A stretch of DNA of 64,000 nucleotides from DAIDKA01 sp035503515 (GCA_035503515.1 DATJTJ010000036.1:62001-126000), one strand, 5' to 3'; numbered from the stretch's first letter, positions 37,312-47,267 are shown. Numbers and translations are program-made. Notes: a model not told the origin generated them from the sequence alone.

Positions 37312-37350
37312 GACTGTTTCAGTCGCTGATGACAAGGGCGAAGGGCGGGC

Positions 37351-38739
37351 ATGCGACGAGGATGGGGACGCTGGTTGCCGGCGGTGCTGGTCATGTCGTG
37401 CGTGGCGCATGCGGCTGCGGCGAATGACCTGTTACGGCTGTACCGCCTTGCCGAGAATCACGATGCGACCCTGCAGGCGGCCCTGGCGCAGCGTGATGCC
37501 GCCATCGAGGCCAAGCCGCAGGCGCTGGCGCTGTGGCTGCCACAGGTCAGTGCCAATGCTTCCGCGGAGCGGGAACGGCTCGGCGAACAGCTGATTGCGC
37601 CGCAGACGGTCGCGAGCACGACCATCACGGGCTGCCAGATCGCCGCCGGCGCAGCGACGCAGGTCTGTTTCGGCAATGGCCACGGCTACGGGCTGAACCT
37701 GTCGCAGACCCTGTGGAGTTTTCAGTCCTTCAGCCAGTTGCGCGAAGCGAGCGCACAGGCGGCCGCCGCCGAAGCCAATCTGCTGGCAGCGCAGCAATCC
37801 CTGATACTGCGCGTGGCGCAGGCTTACTTCGGCGTGCTGTCAGCCCACGATGCCCTGATCACCTTCCAGGGCGCGCGGCAGTCCTATGGTGTATTGCTCA
37901 ACCAGGCCCGCGGTCGTCAGCAGACCGGCGTCGGACCGCGTGCCGACTCGGATCAGGCGCAGGCGTACTATGACGCCACCGCCCAGAGTGTCATCGATTC
38001 GCAGAATGCGCTGGATGACGCCGAACTGTTGCTGAGCGAGGTGACCGGGGCGCCCGCGACGATGGTCGCGGCGCTGCGCGATACCATTCCCCTGGAGTCC
38101 CCAGACCCGGCATCGGTGGATGACTGGGTCAGTGCCGCCCTCAAGGACAATCCGCTGGTCCGGTCCGCGCAACTGCAGGTGGATGCGGCCTATCACGACA
38201 TCGGTGTGCAGCGGGGCAAAGGACTGCCCTCGATCGCAATCGCCGCCGGCCGCAGCCGCGACTGGGGAGACCTCACCATCGGCGGCAACTCGGCGGACGA
38301 TCAGATCGGGGTCGCGGTGACCTGGCCGCTGTTCCAGGGCGGCGCCGTGGCCTCCCAGGTGCGCCAGTCGCGCGCCCTGTGGAAGCAGGCCATGGCGTCG
38401 TATGCGGGAGCGCAGCGCGACGCCGAGCGACTGACGCGTTCCTCCTACCGCGGTGTCGTAACGGGCATCGCCCGCATCGCCGCGGCCCGGCGCAGCTTCG
38501 ATTCGGCCGGCGTCTCCCTGGAGGCGAGCAAGCGCAGCCTGGAGTTCTCCCTCGGCATTACCGGCGCCGAGTTCAACCTGCTCTCGACCCAGAACCAGTA
38601 CTTCAACGCACAGCTGCTCTACAGCCAGACGCGCTACGACTACCTGACCGCGCTCCTGACGCTCAAGCAGCAGGCGGGCCGGCTGGCCGAGGCCGACCTG
38701 GCCGCCATCGACGGCCTGCTGGTCGAGAAACCCCCGTAA
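37351..38739 (+). CDS. tolC: TolC-family outer-membrane channel protein
   Basis: 462 residues. Signal peptide 1-23 (ending AHAAA), then the duplicated TolC helical-hairpin architecture: DLLRLYRLAENHDATLQAAL, LSQTLWSFQSFSQLREA, LLAAQQSLILRVAQAYFGVL, and in the second half NPLVRSAQLQVDAAYHDI, VTWPLFQGGAVASQVRQS. It is the outer-membrane exit duct for the exporter encoded downstream. The small Cys-containing insert (GCQIAAGAATQVC, near residues 94-106) in the first beta-strand hairpin is unusual and could form a disulfide. First gene behind the sigma-54 promoter, 20 bp before the fusion protein. Confidence 0.92.
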   Translation: MRRGWGRWLPAVLVMSCVAHAAAANDLLRLYRLAENHDATLQAALAQRDAAIEAKPQALALWLPQVSANASAERERLGEQLIAPQTVASTTITGCQIAAGAATQVCFGNGHGYGLNLSQTLWSFQSFSQLREASAQAAAAEANLLAAQQSLILRVAQAYFGVLSAHDALITFQGARQSYGVLLNQARGRQQTGVGPRADSDQAQAYYDATAQSVIDSQNALDDAELLLSEVTGAPATMVAALRDTIPLESPDPASVDDWVSAALKDNPLVRSAQLQVDAAYHDIGVQRGKGLPSIAIAAGRSRDWGDLTIGGNSADDQIGVAVTWPLFQGGAVASQVRQSRALWKQAMASYAGAQRDAERLTRSSYRGVVTGIARIAAARRSFDSAGVSLEASKRSLEFSLGITGAEFNLLSTQNQYFNAQLLYSQTRYDYLTALLTLKQQAGRLAEADLAAIDGLLVEKPP

Positions 38740-38759
38740 CGTCATCGCTGCACATTCCC

Positions 38760-40079
38760 ATGTCCAAATTCAAAGACTATGAATCCGAAGCCGAGGGTGC
38801 CGAGGCCATCCGGATGCGCGACACCGCCGGTCAGGACCGGGCGCTGGAGCAGCCTTCGGCCCTGCGGCGCCACCGCCGGCTGATCATCATCGGGGCCTGC
38901 GCCGCGGTCGCCGTCGTGGCACTCGTGACCTGGTTGCTGCGCTTCAGCGGCATCACCAGTTCGGTGGATCGCTCGCGGCTGAGCATCGCGACGGTGGAGC
39001 GCGGGATGTTCGTACGGGACGTGGCTGCCGACGGCCAGGTGGTCGCGGCCTCCAGCCCCACGCTGTATGCCATCGAGACCGGGATCATCACCTTGAAGGT
39101 CCATGCCGGCGATGCCGTGAAGAAAGGACAGGTCCTGGCGGTCATCGACAGCCCCGATCTGACCGCGAAACTGTCGCAGGAACGGGCGTCGCTGGAGAGC
39201 ATGCGGGTCGACTGGCAGCGCGCCCAGCTGGATGCCGCGAGCCAGCTGCGCAAGCTCGCGGATGCGTTCGAACAGGCCAAGGTCGACCGGACCACGGCGC
39301 AACGCGAAGCCGATCGCAGCGCCAAGGCTTTCGAGCTCGGTGCCTATACCGAACTGCAGTCGCTGAAGGCGAAGGACGACCTCGAGAAGGCGGATTTCGC
39401 GTACCGCCAGGCGCAGGCCGACTACGCCGCGGCGCCGAAGCAGACCCAGTTCGACGTGACCAGCAAGAAGGCACTGTTCGACCGCCAGCAGCTGGTGGTC
39501 GCCGACCTGCAGCGGCAGGTCAACGCCCTGAGCGTCCAGTCCCCCGTCGACGGGCGCGTGGGACAGGTCCAGGTCGCCGAGCGCGCGAGCGTCGCCAAGG
39601 ACGCGCCATTGCTCACCGTCATCGACCTCTCGCAGCTGGAAGTGGAGATCAAGGTGCCGGAGAGCCTGGCGCGCGACCTGCAGCCGGGAATGTCGGCCAC
39701 CCTGGAGGGTGACGGCCGGCAGTGGGAGGCCACCCTGAGTGGCGTCTCGCCCGAGGTGGTTTCCGGCGAGGTCACCGCGCGGCTGCGGTTCACCGGCGCC
39801 CAACCGGTGGGCCTGCGGCAGAGCCAGCGCCTGGCGGTGCGCATCCTGATCGACAAGCGGCCCAATGTGCTCACCGTCGAGCGCGGCAGTTTCGTCGACC
39901 AGGACGCAGGCTTCGCGTACGTCCTGCACGATGACGTGGCCGAACGCCGCCCGGTGCGTCTCGGAGCGCAGAGCGTGCAGAAGGTGGAAATCCTCGACGG
40001 CCTGCATGTCGGTGACCAGGTCGTGATATCCGGTTCCGACGCATTCAATGGCGCCGACCGCGTCATTGTGACTCATTAG
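38760..40079 (+). CDS. HlyD/MacA-type membrane-fusion protein
   Basis: 439 residues. Cytoplasmic N-terminal 33 residues, a transmembrane anchor (about 37-58), a biotinyl-lipoyl-like domain (ATVERGMFVRDVAADGQVV ... VKKGQVLAVIDSP), a long coiled coil (about 135-240, rich in Ala, Lys and Glu), the second lipoyl half (VQSPVDGRVGQVQV) and a beta-barrel (LEVEIKVPESLARDLQPGM). It bridges the permeases and TolC. One adaptor gene serves four permease pairs. It starts 20 bp after tolC and ends 17 bp before the ATPase. Confidence 0.9.
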   Translation: MSKFKDYESEAEGAEAIRMRDTAGQDRALEQPSALRRHRRLIIIGACAAVAVVALVTWLLRFSGITSSVDRSRLSIATVERGMFVRDVAADGQVVAASSPTLYAIETGIITLKVHAGDAVKKGQVLAVIDSPDLTAKLSQERASLESMRVDWQRAQLDAASQLRKLADAFEQAKVDRTTAQREADRSAKAFELGAYTELQSLKAKDDLEKADFAYRQAQADYAAAPKQTQFDVTSKKALFDRQQLVVADLQRQVNALSVQSPVDGRVGQVQVAERASVAKDAPLLTVIDLSQLEVEIKVPESLARDLQPGMSATLEGDGRQWEATLSGVSPEVVSGEVTARLRFTGAQPVGLRQSQRLAVRILIDKRPNVLTVERGSFVDQDAGFAYVLHDDVAERRPVRLGAQSVQKVEILDGLHVGDQVVISGSDAFNGADRVIVTH

Positions 40080-40096
40080 CAACACGGAGCAAACGC

Positions 40097-40810
40097 ATGT
40101 TGAAGATGACACATCTTTCCAAGGTCTATCGCACCGAAGTGGTGGAGACCTATGCACTGCGTGATTTTTCGATCCACGTGAAGGAGGGCGAGTTCGTCGC
40201 CGTGACCGGCCCTTCGGGTTCCGGCAAGACCACCTTCCTGACCATCGCCGGCCTGCTGGAGGAGTTCACGGGCGGCCAATACCAGCTCGATGGCGCGGAC
40301 GTTCACGGCCTCAACGACAATCAGCGCTCGCGGCTGCGCAACCAGAAGATCGGGTTCATCTTCCAGTCCTTCAATCTGATTCCCGACCTCAACGTATTCG
40401 ACAACGTGGACGTGCCGCTGCGCTATCGCCGCCTGCCGGGCGCCGAGCGCCGCAGGCGCATCAACGAGGCGCTGGAGCGGGTCGGCCTGTCGGCGCGCTC
40501 GAAACACTATCCGGCCGAACTATCGGGCGGTCAGCAGCAGCGCGTCGCCATCGCGCGGGCACTGGCCGGTGGCCCAAGACTGCTGCTCGCCGACGAGCCG
40601 ACGGGCAATCTCGATACCCAGATGGCCCGCGGCGTCATGCAGCTGCTCGAGGAACTGCATCGGGACGGCGCCACCATCGTGATGGTGACCCATGATCCGG
40701 AGCTTGCGGCCCGGGCCCAGCGCGAGGTGCGGATCGTGGACGGGCAGGTCATCGATCTCGCAGTCCCGACACGGCTGGTCGAGAACGCGGCCCCGCGACC
40801 GGCGGTGTAG
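40097..40810 (+). CDS. ABC transporter ATPase, MacB/LolD type
   Basis: 237 residues: Walker A GPSGSGKT at 38-45, Q-loop FIFQSFNLIPDL, signature LSGGQQQR starting at 142, Walker B LLLADEPT with D166 and E167, H-loop VMVTHDPE. This is the stand-alone ATPase of the MacB/LolD/BceA group that drives FtsX-fold permeases by mechanotransmission. It is the only ATPase in the operon, so it should power all eight downstream permeases, probably as a dimer with one A and one B subunit at a time. Confidence 0.93.
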   Translation: MLKMTHLSKVYRTEVVETYALRDFSIHVKEGEFVAVTGPSGSGKTTFLTIAGLLEEFTGGQYQLDGADVHGLNDNQRSRLRNQKIGFIFQSFNLIPDLNVFDNVDVPLRYRRLPGAERRRRINEALERVGLSARSKHYPAELSGGQQQRVAIARALAGGPRLLLADEPTGNLDTQMARGVMQLLEELHRDGATIVMVTHDPELAARAQREVRIVDGQVIDLAVPTRLVENAAPRPAV

Positions 40811-40815
40811 GGCTC

Positions 40816-42120
40816 TTGCTGAAGTACAACATCGGCCTGGCGTTGCGTGCCCTGCGGCGCAATGCCGTGGTGACGGCGCTCATGGTCATCGCCGTCAGCG
40901 TCGGTATCGGGGCCTCGATGACCGTATTGACGGCGCTGCGCGCCATGTCGGCCGATCCGATACCCGCCAAGTCCGACCGGCTGTTTTCGGTGCGCATCGA
41001 CAATTGGGGGCCTGATGTGCCCAACAATGCGCTGCTCAGTGATCTGCTGAGTTATCCGGACGCCATGGCACTGATGCGTGCGCACAAGGGTTTGAGGCAG
41101 TCGGTCATGTATGCCCCCGTATTCAGCGTGACGCCCCAGACCGCAAATGCGATTCCCTTTACCGCCACGGCACGTGCCGCGTATAGCGACTTCTTCGCGA
41201 TGTTCGACGTGCCGTTTGCCGCAGGAGGCCCCTGGACGCAGGCAGACGATGATGCGCGTGCGAAGGTCGTGGTGCTCGGCGCAAGGATGGCGCAGCGGCT
41301 GTTTCCGGCCGGCGACGCGCTCGGCAGGAGTGTCATGTTGGGTGATGGGAGCTACCGCATCGTGGGTGTGCTGGCGCAATGGAAGTTCCAGCCGCGCGTG
41401 TATGACCTTAGCAGCCGCCTGTATCAGCAGACGGAGGACGTATTCCTGCCGCTCACCACCGCCGCTGACCGCAAGCTGCTCAGCATGGGTGGGAGTTACT
41501 GCAGCACGGCGGCAGCCCACGATTTTGCATCGATGAGCCGCTCGGAATGCCGCTGGGTCGAGTTCTGGGTGGAGCTGTCTTCGGCGGCTCAGAAGCCCGC
41601 TTATCTTGAATTCCTGAATGATTATTCCGCACAGCAGCGGCGGATCGGGCGTTTCCATTGGCCTGCGAACGTGGCGCTGCTCGATGTGAACCAGACTCTG
41701 CGGGCCGAGCACATCGTGCCGGGGGAAATGAAGATCGCAACCCTTGCGGCCTTCGGGTTCCTGCTGGTGTGCCTGGTCAATGCCACGGGCCTGATGCTCG
41801 CCAGGCTCAGCAGCCGCGCCACCGAATTCAGCGTCCGCCGCGCGCTGGGTGCCAGCAAAGCCCAGATCTTCGTCCAGTGCCTGGCGGAGGCGACCGTCGT
41901 GGGTATGAGCGGCGGACTGTTGGGGTTGGGGCTGACCGTGCTGGGGCTGGCCTTCGAGCGCGCGATCCTGCGCGAGGATTACTCGCGCCTGATCAGCCTC
42001 AATCTCGATACCGTTGTCACGACCCTGGGGCTGGCGCTGCTGGCGGTGCTCATCGCGGCGCTCTATCCGGCGTGGCGGACCAGCCGCCTGGCGCCCGCCT
42101 GGAACCTGAAGGCGGAGTAG
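40816..42120 (+). CDS. MacB/FtsX-type permease, type A, copy 1
   Basis: 434 residues with one N-terminal transmembrane helix (about 18-40), a large periplasmic MacB-type domain (45-310) and three C-terminal helices; the cytosolic coupling region reads FSVRRALGASKAQIFVQC. All four type A permeases share the N-terminus LALRxLRRNxVxTALM, the DPIPxKSxxLF segment, a QRRxGRFHWP segment before the second helix, and a periplasmic C-x15-C pair. The start is a TTG at 40816, 5 bp after the ATPase stop. It pairs with the type B gene that follows after 3 bp. Confidence 0.88.
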   Translation: MLKYNIGLALRALRRNAVVTALMVIAVSVGIGASMTVLTALRAMSADPIPAKSDRLFSVRIDNWGPDVPNNALLSDLLSYPDAMALMRAHKGLRQSVMYAPVFSVTPQTANAIPFTATARAAYSDFFAMFDVPFAAGGPWTQADDDARAKVVVLGARMAQRLFPAGDALGRSVMLGDGSYRIVGVLAQWKFQPRVYDLSSRLYQQTEDVFLPLTTAADRKLLSMGGSYCSTAAAHDFASMSRSECRWVEFWVELSSAAQKPAYLEFLNDYSAQQRRIGRFHWPANVALLDVNQTLRAEHIVPGEMKIATLAAFGFLLVCLVNATGLMLARLSSRATEFSVRRALGASKAQIFVQCLAEATVVGMSGGLLGLGLTVLGLAFERAILREDYSRLISLNLDTVVTTLGLALLAVLIAALYPAWRTSRLAPAWNLKAE

Positions 42121-42123
42121 GCC

Positions 42124-43359
42124 GTGGACATCATTCCCATCCTCCGGGCACTCGGGCGTCGCAAGGTTGGCGCGCTGCTGATTGCACTGCAGGTGGCGCT
42201 GACGATCGCGTTGCTGGCGAACTCGCTGTCCGTGGTGCAGCAGCGGATAGCGCACATGCAGCGGCCCAGCGGCCTGGATGAAGCCGACCTTTTCACCCTG
42301 AGCAATCAGTTTGCCGGCTCGATGGTGGATCTGTCCGCTCGCATCCGCTCGGACCTGGCCCAGCTGCGCGCGATTCCAGGTGTCGTGGACGCCGTCGCCG
42401 TCAACAGCTTCCCGTTGCGCGGCTATGGCGGTTCGACGGGTGTGACCCGCACGCCCGACCCCAAAGCGGGGAGCCTGAATGCCGCGGAGTACGCGGCGAC
42501 CGATCGCACGCTTGCGACCTGGGGTTTGCGGCTGATCGCCGGCCGCAATTTCAGGGCTGCGGAAGTCAGTGAATTCCACGCGGGAGAGAGCTACGCGCCG
42601 CCTGCCGTGGCCATCGTGAGCCAGGCGCTGGCCAAAGCGCTGTTCCCGCACGGGGACGCGCTGGGACAAAACATCTTTCTGACCACCACGGCGCCTACGC
42701 GCATCATTGGCATCGTGGCGCGCGCGCAGACGCCCTGGGCGGCGAATGAGTCCGCGATGTTCGGGGCCGAATATTCCCTGCTCGAACCCATGCAATTGGT
42801 GAGCCCCGGTATCGCCTACGTGGTACGAACGCAGCCGGGCCGCAGCACTGCCCTGTTGCCGGTAGCCCAGCAGCAGCTGTACGCGCTGGACCGGGTGCGG
42901 ATCCTCAGCGACGCCCAGACCTTCCCGCAGACCCGCGCGGAACAGTACCGCTCGGATCGCTCGCTGGCGCTGATACTGGTCGTCGTCTGCCTGCTGATGC
43001 TGGTAGTGACGGCCTGCGGCATCGTGGCCCTGACGACCTACTGGGTCGTGCAGCGGCGCCGCTACATCGGCATGCGCCGGGCGCTGGGCGCGCGGCGAGC
43101 CGACATCCTGCAATACTTTCATGTCGAAAACCTGTTGATCGGTGGCGCCGGCGGCGCGCTGGGCATCGCCCTGGCGCTGGGCGCAAACGCGTGGCTTGCC
43201 GTCAATCTGGAGACAACCCGGATGAATGCCACGTATGTCCTCGTCGGTACCTTGGTGGTCATGGCCCTGAGCCAGGCGGCGGTGCTGTGGCCTGCACTGC
43301 GTGCGGCGGCGCTGGCGCCGGCCGCCGCCATCCGTGGGCACCAGGTGGAGATCAGCTGA
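42124..43359 (+). CDS. MacB/FtsX-type permease, type B, copy 1
   Basis: 411 residues with the same four-helix plan as type A but a different, shorter periplasmic domain. Type B proteins share the N-terminus IxPIxxALxxxKxGALLxxLQxALT, RPSGxDEAxxF, a GRxFxxxEV/I segment, TPW, and the coupling region RRRYIGMRRALGARRADILQYFHxEN. They lack the Cys pair of type A. GTG start at 42124. This copy is the most divergent of the four B genes in the region after residue 90 (RTPDPKAGSLNAAEY). Its stop overlaps the next start (TGATG). Confidence 0.88.
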   Translation: MDIIPILRALGRRKVGALLIALQVALTIALLANSLSVVQQRIAHMQRPSGLDEADLFTLSNQFAGSMVDLSARIRSDLAQLRAIPGVVDAVAVNSFPLRGYGGSTGVTRTPDPKAGSLNAAEYAATDRTLATWGLRLIAGRNFRAAEVSEFHAGESYAPPAVAIVSQALAKALFPHGDALGQNIFLTTTAPTRIIGIVARAQTPWAANESAMFGAEYSLLEPMQLVSPGIAYVVRTQPGRSTALLPVAQQQLYALDRVRILSDAQTFPQTRAEQYRSDRSLALILVVVCLLMLVVTACGIVALTTYWVVQRRRYIGMRRALGARRADILQYFHVENLLIGGAGGALGIALALGANAWLAVNLETTRMNATYVLVGTLVVMALSQAAVLWPALRAAALAPAAAIRGHQVEIS

Positions 43360-44684
43360 TGTTCGGCTACTACCTGCACCTGGCCCTGAGGACCCTGCGA
43401 CGCAACGTCATTCTGACTTCGCTGATCATCGCCGCGGTGGGCGTCGGTATCGGTGCCTACATGACGGTGACGACGGTCCTGATCGAGATGTCGGGCAATC
43501 CGATACCCGATAAATCGGGCAGGCTGTTCGTGCCGCAGATCGATCTGTGGGGCCCGAACACCCGGCCCAAGGGCGGGACGGCGCAGGTACGATTGCCGAA
43601 CCAGTTCACCTATCGGGATGTCACGGCCTTCATGCAGGCCCACATGGCGCTGCGCCAGGCGGCCATGTATCCGATTGCGCGGGACGTCACGCCCACGTCA
43701 GGAAATCCATACTCACAGGAGGGACGCGCGACCTACCGCGATTTCTTTGAAATGTTCGAGGTGCCCTTCAAGGCCGGTGCGGCGTGGTCCGTGCAGGACG
43801 AGACCGATCGTGCCGATGTGGTCGTGCTCGGCAAGACCCTGGCGGCGCGCCTGTTTCCAAACGGCCCGGCGGTCGGACAGACGGTGAATCTCGAGGGCCG
43901 GGAGTACCGCGTGACCGGCGTATTGAACGATTGGCGGCCCTCGCCGCGATTCTATGACGTCGTCAACGGCAATGCGTTCGCGACGCCGGAGGATTTCTAC
44001 ATCCCCTTCACGACGGCGATCTCCCATCAGATACAGACCGATGGCAACTACAACTGCACGGCGCTGCCCGCCAGCGGCTGGGCGGGAAGACTCTCGGGCG
44101 AGTGCATCTGGTTCGGATTCTGGGTGGAACTGCCCGATGCGGCGGCGGTGCGGAACTATCGGCAGTATCTGCTCAACTACGCCGCGGAGCAGCGGCGACT
44201 CGGACGTTTTCATTGGCCGCCCCTGGTGCAGCTGAGCGACGTGACGCAGTGGCTGGACCTGCAGCATGTGATCCCCGATGAGGTCCGGGTGAACTCGCTG
44301 CTGGCGTTCGGTTTCCTGGCGGTGTGCCTGGTCAACGCAGTGGGCTTGATGCTGGCACGGTTCTCCGCGCGCGCCAATGACTTCGGCATCCGACGCGCCC
44401 TCGGCGCGTCGCGGTCCGACATCTTCCTGCAATGCCTGACGGAGACGGCAGTGGTGGGCGTGCTCGGCGGGCTTCTCGGCCTTGCGCTCACCGAACTGGG
44501 ACTGGCAGCCAACCGCGCAAGCCTTGGCTACCTTGCGGCGGCGGTCAGCCAGCTCACCCACACCGATCCGGCGGTGATGGCGCTGACGGTGGCGCTGGCC
44601 GTGGGCGCCACGCTGTGCTCGGGGCTGTACCCGACCTGGCGGGCGACCCGGGTACAGCCGGCCTGGCAACTCAAGGCGCAGTGA
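43359..44684 (+). CDS. MacB/FtsX-type permease, type A, copy 2
   Basis: 441 residues beginning MFGYYLHLALRTLRRN. Type A plan, with the Cys pair in NCTALPASGWAGRLSGEC and the coupling segment FGIRRALGASRSDIFLQC. The loop before the last helix pair is about seven residues longer than in copy 1 (GYLAAAVSQLTHTDP). The start overlaps the preceding stop by one base, so translation is coupled to B copy 1. A longer in-frame extension upstream lies wholly inside that gene and is not used. Confidence 0.88.
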   Translation: MFGYYLHLALRTLRRNVILTSLIIAAVGVGIGAYMTVTTVLIEMSGNPIPDKSGRLFVPQIDLWGPNTRPKGGTAQVRLPNQFTYRDVTAFMQAHMALRQAAMYPIARDVTPTSGNPYSQEGRATYRDFFEMFEVPFKAGAAWSVQDETDRADVVVLGKTLAARLFPNGPAVGQTVNLEGREYRVTGVLNDWRPSPRFYDVVNGNAFATPEDFYIPFTTAISHQIQTDGNYNCTALPASGWAGRLSGECIWFGFWVELPDAAAVRNYRQYLLNYAAEQRRLGRFHWPPLVQLSDVTQWLDLQHVIPDEVRVNSLLAFGFLAVCLVNAVGLMLARFSARANDFGIRRALGASRSDIFLQCLTETAVVGVLGGLLGLALTELGLAANRASLGYLAAAVSQLTHTDPAVMALTVALAVGATLCSGLYPTWRATRVQPAWQLKAQ

Positions 44685-44691
44685 GGCAAGC

Positions 44692-45912
44692 ATGGAGATC
44701 GTTCCGATCCTTTCGGCATTGAAGCGCAACAAGGTCGGCGCCCTCCTGGTGATGCTGCAGATCGCCCTGACGCTGGCCGTAATCGCCAACGGCATGTCGA
44801 TCATCCAGGGACATCTCTCGGCCATGCACCGTCCGAGCGGCATCGACGAGGCCGACATCTTCACGCTGCAGAACCACTGGGTGGGGGACCCCGGGAATCT
44901 GCGCGCCAGCATCGAGGCGGACCTCGCGGCGTTGCGCGCCATGCCGGGCGTCATCGACGCCGAAGCCACCAACAGTTATCCGCTGCGTGGCGGCGGCTGG
45001 AGCTGGGGCATCAGATTGAAGCCGGACCAGAACAACGGTGGGGCGGCCGGCACCACGCTGTACTTCAACGATGCGCACGGTCTCAACGCCATGGGACTGA
45101 AGCTGATCGGTGGGAGGTGGTTCACGCCTGCGGAGATCGGGGAAATGCATATCGATGACGAGAAGGGTGTGCCCAGCGCGGTGCTGACCCAGGCACTGGC
45201 CAAGAAGCTGTTCCCCAAGTCCGATGCGGTCGGCCAGGTGATCTACATGATCACGGACGAACCGGTGCACGTCATCGGGGTGGTGGACCGGGCCCAGACG
45301 CCCTGGCCCGCCCAGAACTGGGCCGACAATTTTGCGGAATACTCGACGTTCCTGCCGCTGCAGTTCGTGGCCAATGGTCTGAACTACATGGTCCGGACCC
45401 GCCCGGGACAGTTGGCCGCGGTCATGCGCGCCACCCCGGACCGGCTCTACGCCGTCACCCGCCAGCGGGTCATCGACCAGCTGATGCCGTTCTCGGAAAC
45501 CCGGACCCGGGCCTACCAGATCCAGCAGTCCGAAAGCTGGCTGCTGGGATCGGTCTGCGGGCTGCTGCTGGCCATCACCGGGTTCGGCACGGTGGGACTG
45601 ACCATGTACTGGGTGAGTCAGCGGCGGCGGCAGATCGGGCTGCGGCGCGCCCTGGGTGCGCGACGTAGCGACATCCTGCGCTACTTCCATACGGAGAACC
45701 TGCTGATCGCCGGCACCGGCGCGCTGCTCGGGGTCGGCGGCGGCCTGGGCGCGAACCTGTGGATGGCGACGCACCTGGGGACGCAGCGCATGAGCTGGGT
45801 GTACATCGGCATCGGTGCGGTCATCGTCCTGGTGTTGTGCCAGCTGGCGGTGCTGTGGCCGGCCTACCGGGCCGCCTCCATAGCGCCTTCGCTGGCAACC
45901 CGCGGGCTCTGA
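44692..45912 (+). CDS. MacB/FtsX-type permease, type B, copy 2
   Basis: 406 residues. Type B features: VPILSALKRNKVGALLVMLQ, RPSGIDEADIFTLQN, LKLIGGRWFTPAEIG, VDRAQTPWPAQNW, and the coupling segment RRRQIGLRRALGARRSDILRYFHTEN. The periplasmic part contains an insert FNDAHGLNAMG also present in copies 3 and 4. Spacing is 7 bp from the type A gene before it and 14 bp to the next. Confidence 0.88.
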   Translation: MEIVPILSALKRNKVGALLVMLQIALTLAVIANGMSIIQGHLSAMHRPSGIDEADIFTLQNHWVGDPGNLRASIEADLAALRAMPGVIDAEATNSYPLRGGGWSWGIRLKPDQNNGGAAGTTLYFNDAHGLNAMGLKLIGGRWFTPAEIGEMHIDDEKGVPSAVLTQALAKKLFPKSDAVGQVIYMITDEPVHVIGVVDRAQTPWPAQNWADNFAEYSTFLPLQFVANGLNYMVRTRPGQLAAVMRATPDRLYAVTRQRVIDQLMPFSETRTRAYQIQQSESWLLGSVCGLLLAITGFGTVGLTMYWVSQRRRQIGLRRALGARRSDILRYFHTENLLIAGTGALLGVGGGLGANLWMATHLGTQRMSWVYIGIGAVIVLVLCQLAVLWPAYRAASIAPSLATRGL

Positions 45913-45926
45913 GAAGGGGAAGGAAC

Positions 45927-47258
45927 ATGCTGCAATACTATTTCGAGCTCGCGCTCCACAGCCTGCGGCGCAACGTCGTGCTCACGGCGCTCATGATCGG
46001 CGCGGTGGGGGTGGGCATCGGCGCATCCATGACGGCGCTCACGGCATTGCGCTCGATGTCGGCGGACCCGATTCCGGACAAGTCATCGCGCCTGTTCACG
46101 CCGCAGCTGGATGCCTGGGGGCCGCAGTCGACTCGTCCGAATCAGGGCGCCAGCGGGGACCGGCTGCCGGTCGGCCTCACGTACCGTGACGCGCAGGCGC
46201 TGATGCAGGCGCACCCGGCGCCGCGGCAGGCGGCCATGTACTCGATCGGAATGGACGTGCGGCCCGCCCAGGGCAGGCCTTTTCAGGCTTCAGGCCGGGC
46301 GACTTCCGCGGACTTCTTTCCCATGTTCGAAGTGCCCTTCGCCAGCGGTGCACCGTGGGGTCAGAAGGAGGACGACGGGCGCGAGAGCGTGGTGGTATTG
46401 GGCGCGAAGCTGGCGGCGCGGGCGTTCCCGCAGGGCAACGCGGTCGGCAGGACCTTGAACCTCGGCGGCCGCGATTATCGGGTGCTGGGGGTGCTCAAGC
46501 CGTGGGCGCCATTGCCGCGCTTCTACGATCCAACCTATGGTGCCTACAGCGAGGGCGAGGATTTCCTCATTCCGTATTCCACGGCCATCGCCCGGCAGAT
46601 TACCGCGTCCGGCTACGAGAACTGCAGGGATGTTCCCACGGGAGGGTGGGAGGCCCACCTCAATTCCAGCTGCGTCTGGATCCTGTTCTGGGCCGAGTTG
46701 CCAACCGCAGGCCAGGTACGCAACTTCAGGGCCTGGCTGCTGAACTATGCCGCCGAGCAGCGGCAGTTGGGCCGCTTTCATTGGCCACCCCGCGTCGACC
46801 TGCATGACGTGGTGGACTGGCTCGTCTACAACCAGGTGGTCCCGGGGGCCGTGCGCGCCATCTCCCTGGTGGCGGACAGCTTTCTGGTCGTGTGCCTGCT
46901 CAATGCGGTGGGCGTGATGCTCGCCCGCTTTGCCAGCCGGGGCAAGGAGTTCGGCCTGCGGCGGGCGCTGGGCGCCTCGCGGCGCAACGTGTTCCTGCAA
47001 TGCATTACCGAGTCGGCGGCCATCGGGGTGCTCGGTGGCATGCTGGGGCTCGCGCTCACGGCGATCGGGCTGATGGGTCTGCGCGCGTTGCTGGGCGTGA
47101 CGGATCCCACCAGCGCCGTACACCGGCTGGTTTCGCTCGACTCCGGCATGGTGGTCATCACGCTGGCCGTCGCCGTGGCGGCGACGGTCTGCGCCGCCTT
47201 GTATCCCATATTACGAGCCAGCCGCGTCCAGCCGGCATGGCAACTCAAGGTGCAGTAG
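45927..47258 (+). CDS. MacB/FtsX-type permease, type A, copy 3
   Basis: 443 residues beginning MLQYYFELALHSLRRN, with GAAGGGGAAGGAA as a strong ribosome site. Cys pair in NCRDVPTGGWEAHLNSSC; coupling segment FGLRRALGASRRNVFLQC. The periplasmic domain has SQ-rich and Asn/Gln-rich stretches (QSTRPNQGASGDRL) where copies differ most, suggesting that this surface varies with substrate. Paired with the B gene 9 bp downstream. Confidence 0.88.
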   Translation: MLQYYFELALHSLRRNVVLTALMIGAVGVGIGASMTALTALRSMSADPIPDKSSRLFTPQLDAWGPQSTRPNQGASGDRLPVGLTYRDAQALMQAHPAPRQAAMYSIGMDVRPAQGRPFQASGRATSADFFPMFEVPFASGAPWGQKEDDGRESVVVLGAKLAARAFPQGNAVGRTLNLGGRDYRVLGVLKPWAPLPRFYDPTYGAYSEGEDFLIPYSTAIARQITASGYENCRDVPTGGWEAHLNSSCVWILFWAELPTAGQVRNFRAWLLNYAAEQRQLGRFHWPPRVDLHDVVDWLVYNQVVPGAVRAISLVADSFLVVCLLNAVGVMLARFASRGKEFGLRRALGASRRNVFLQCITESAAIGVLGGMLGLALTAIGLMGLRALLGVTDPTSAVHRLVSLDSGMVVITLAVAVAATVCAALYPILRASRVQPAWQLKVQ

Positions 47259-47267
47259 GAGAGGAAG

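Larger units (their letters stand above)
36840..37350. other. 511-bp gene-free regulatory region upstream of tolC
   Basis: The longest gap in the window. No convincing reading frame or RNA gene is visible. The right part is unusually AT-rich for this DNA (TTGAAATATATGTAAAAACA around 37238) and holds the TGTCCGC repeats, inverted repeats and -24/-12 promoter listed separately. It separates the divergent desaturase gene from the ABC exporter operon. Confidence 0.75.

Noticed and set aside
40531..43341. Long leftward reading frame across the ATPase end and the first two permeases
   Set aside because: Shadow of the permease genes; crosses three real forward genes and shows no domain.
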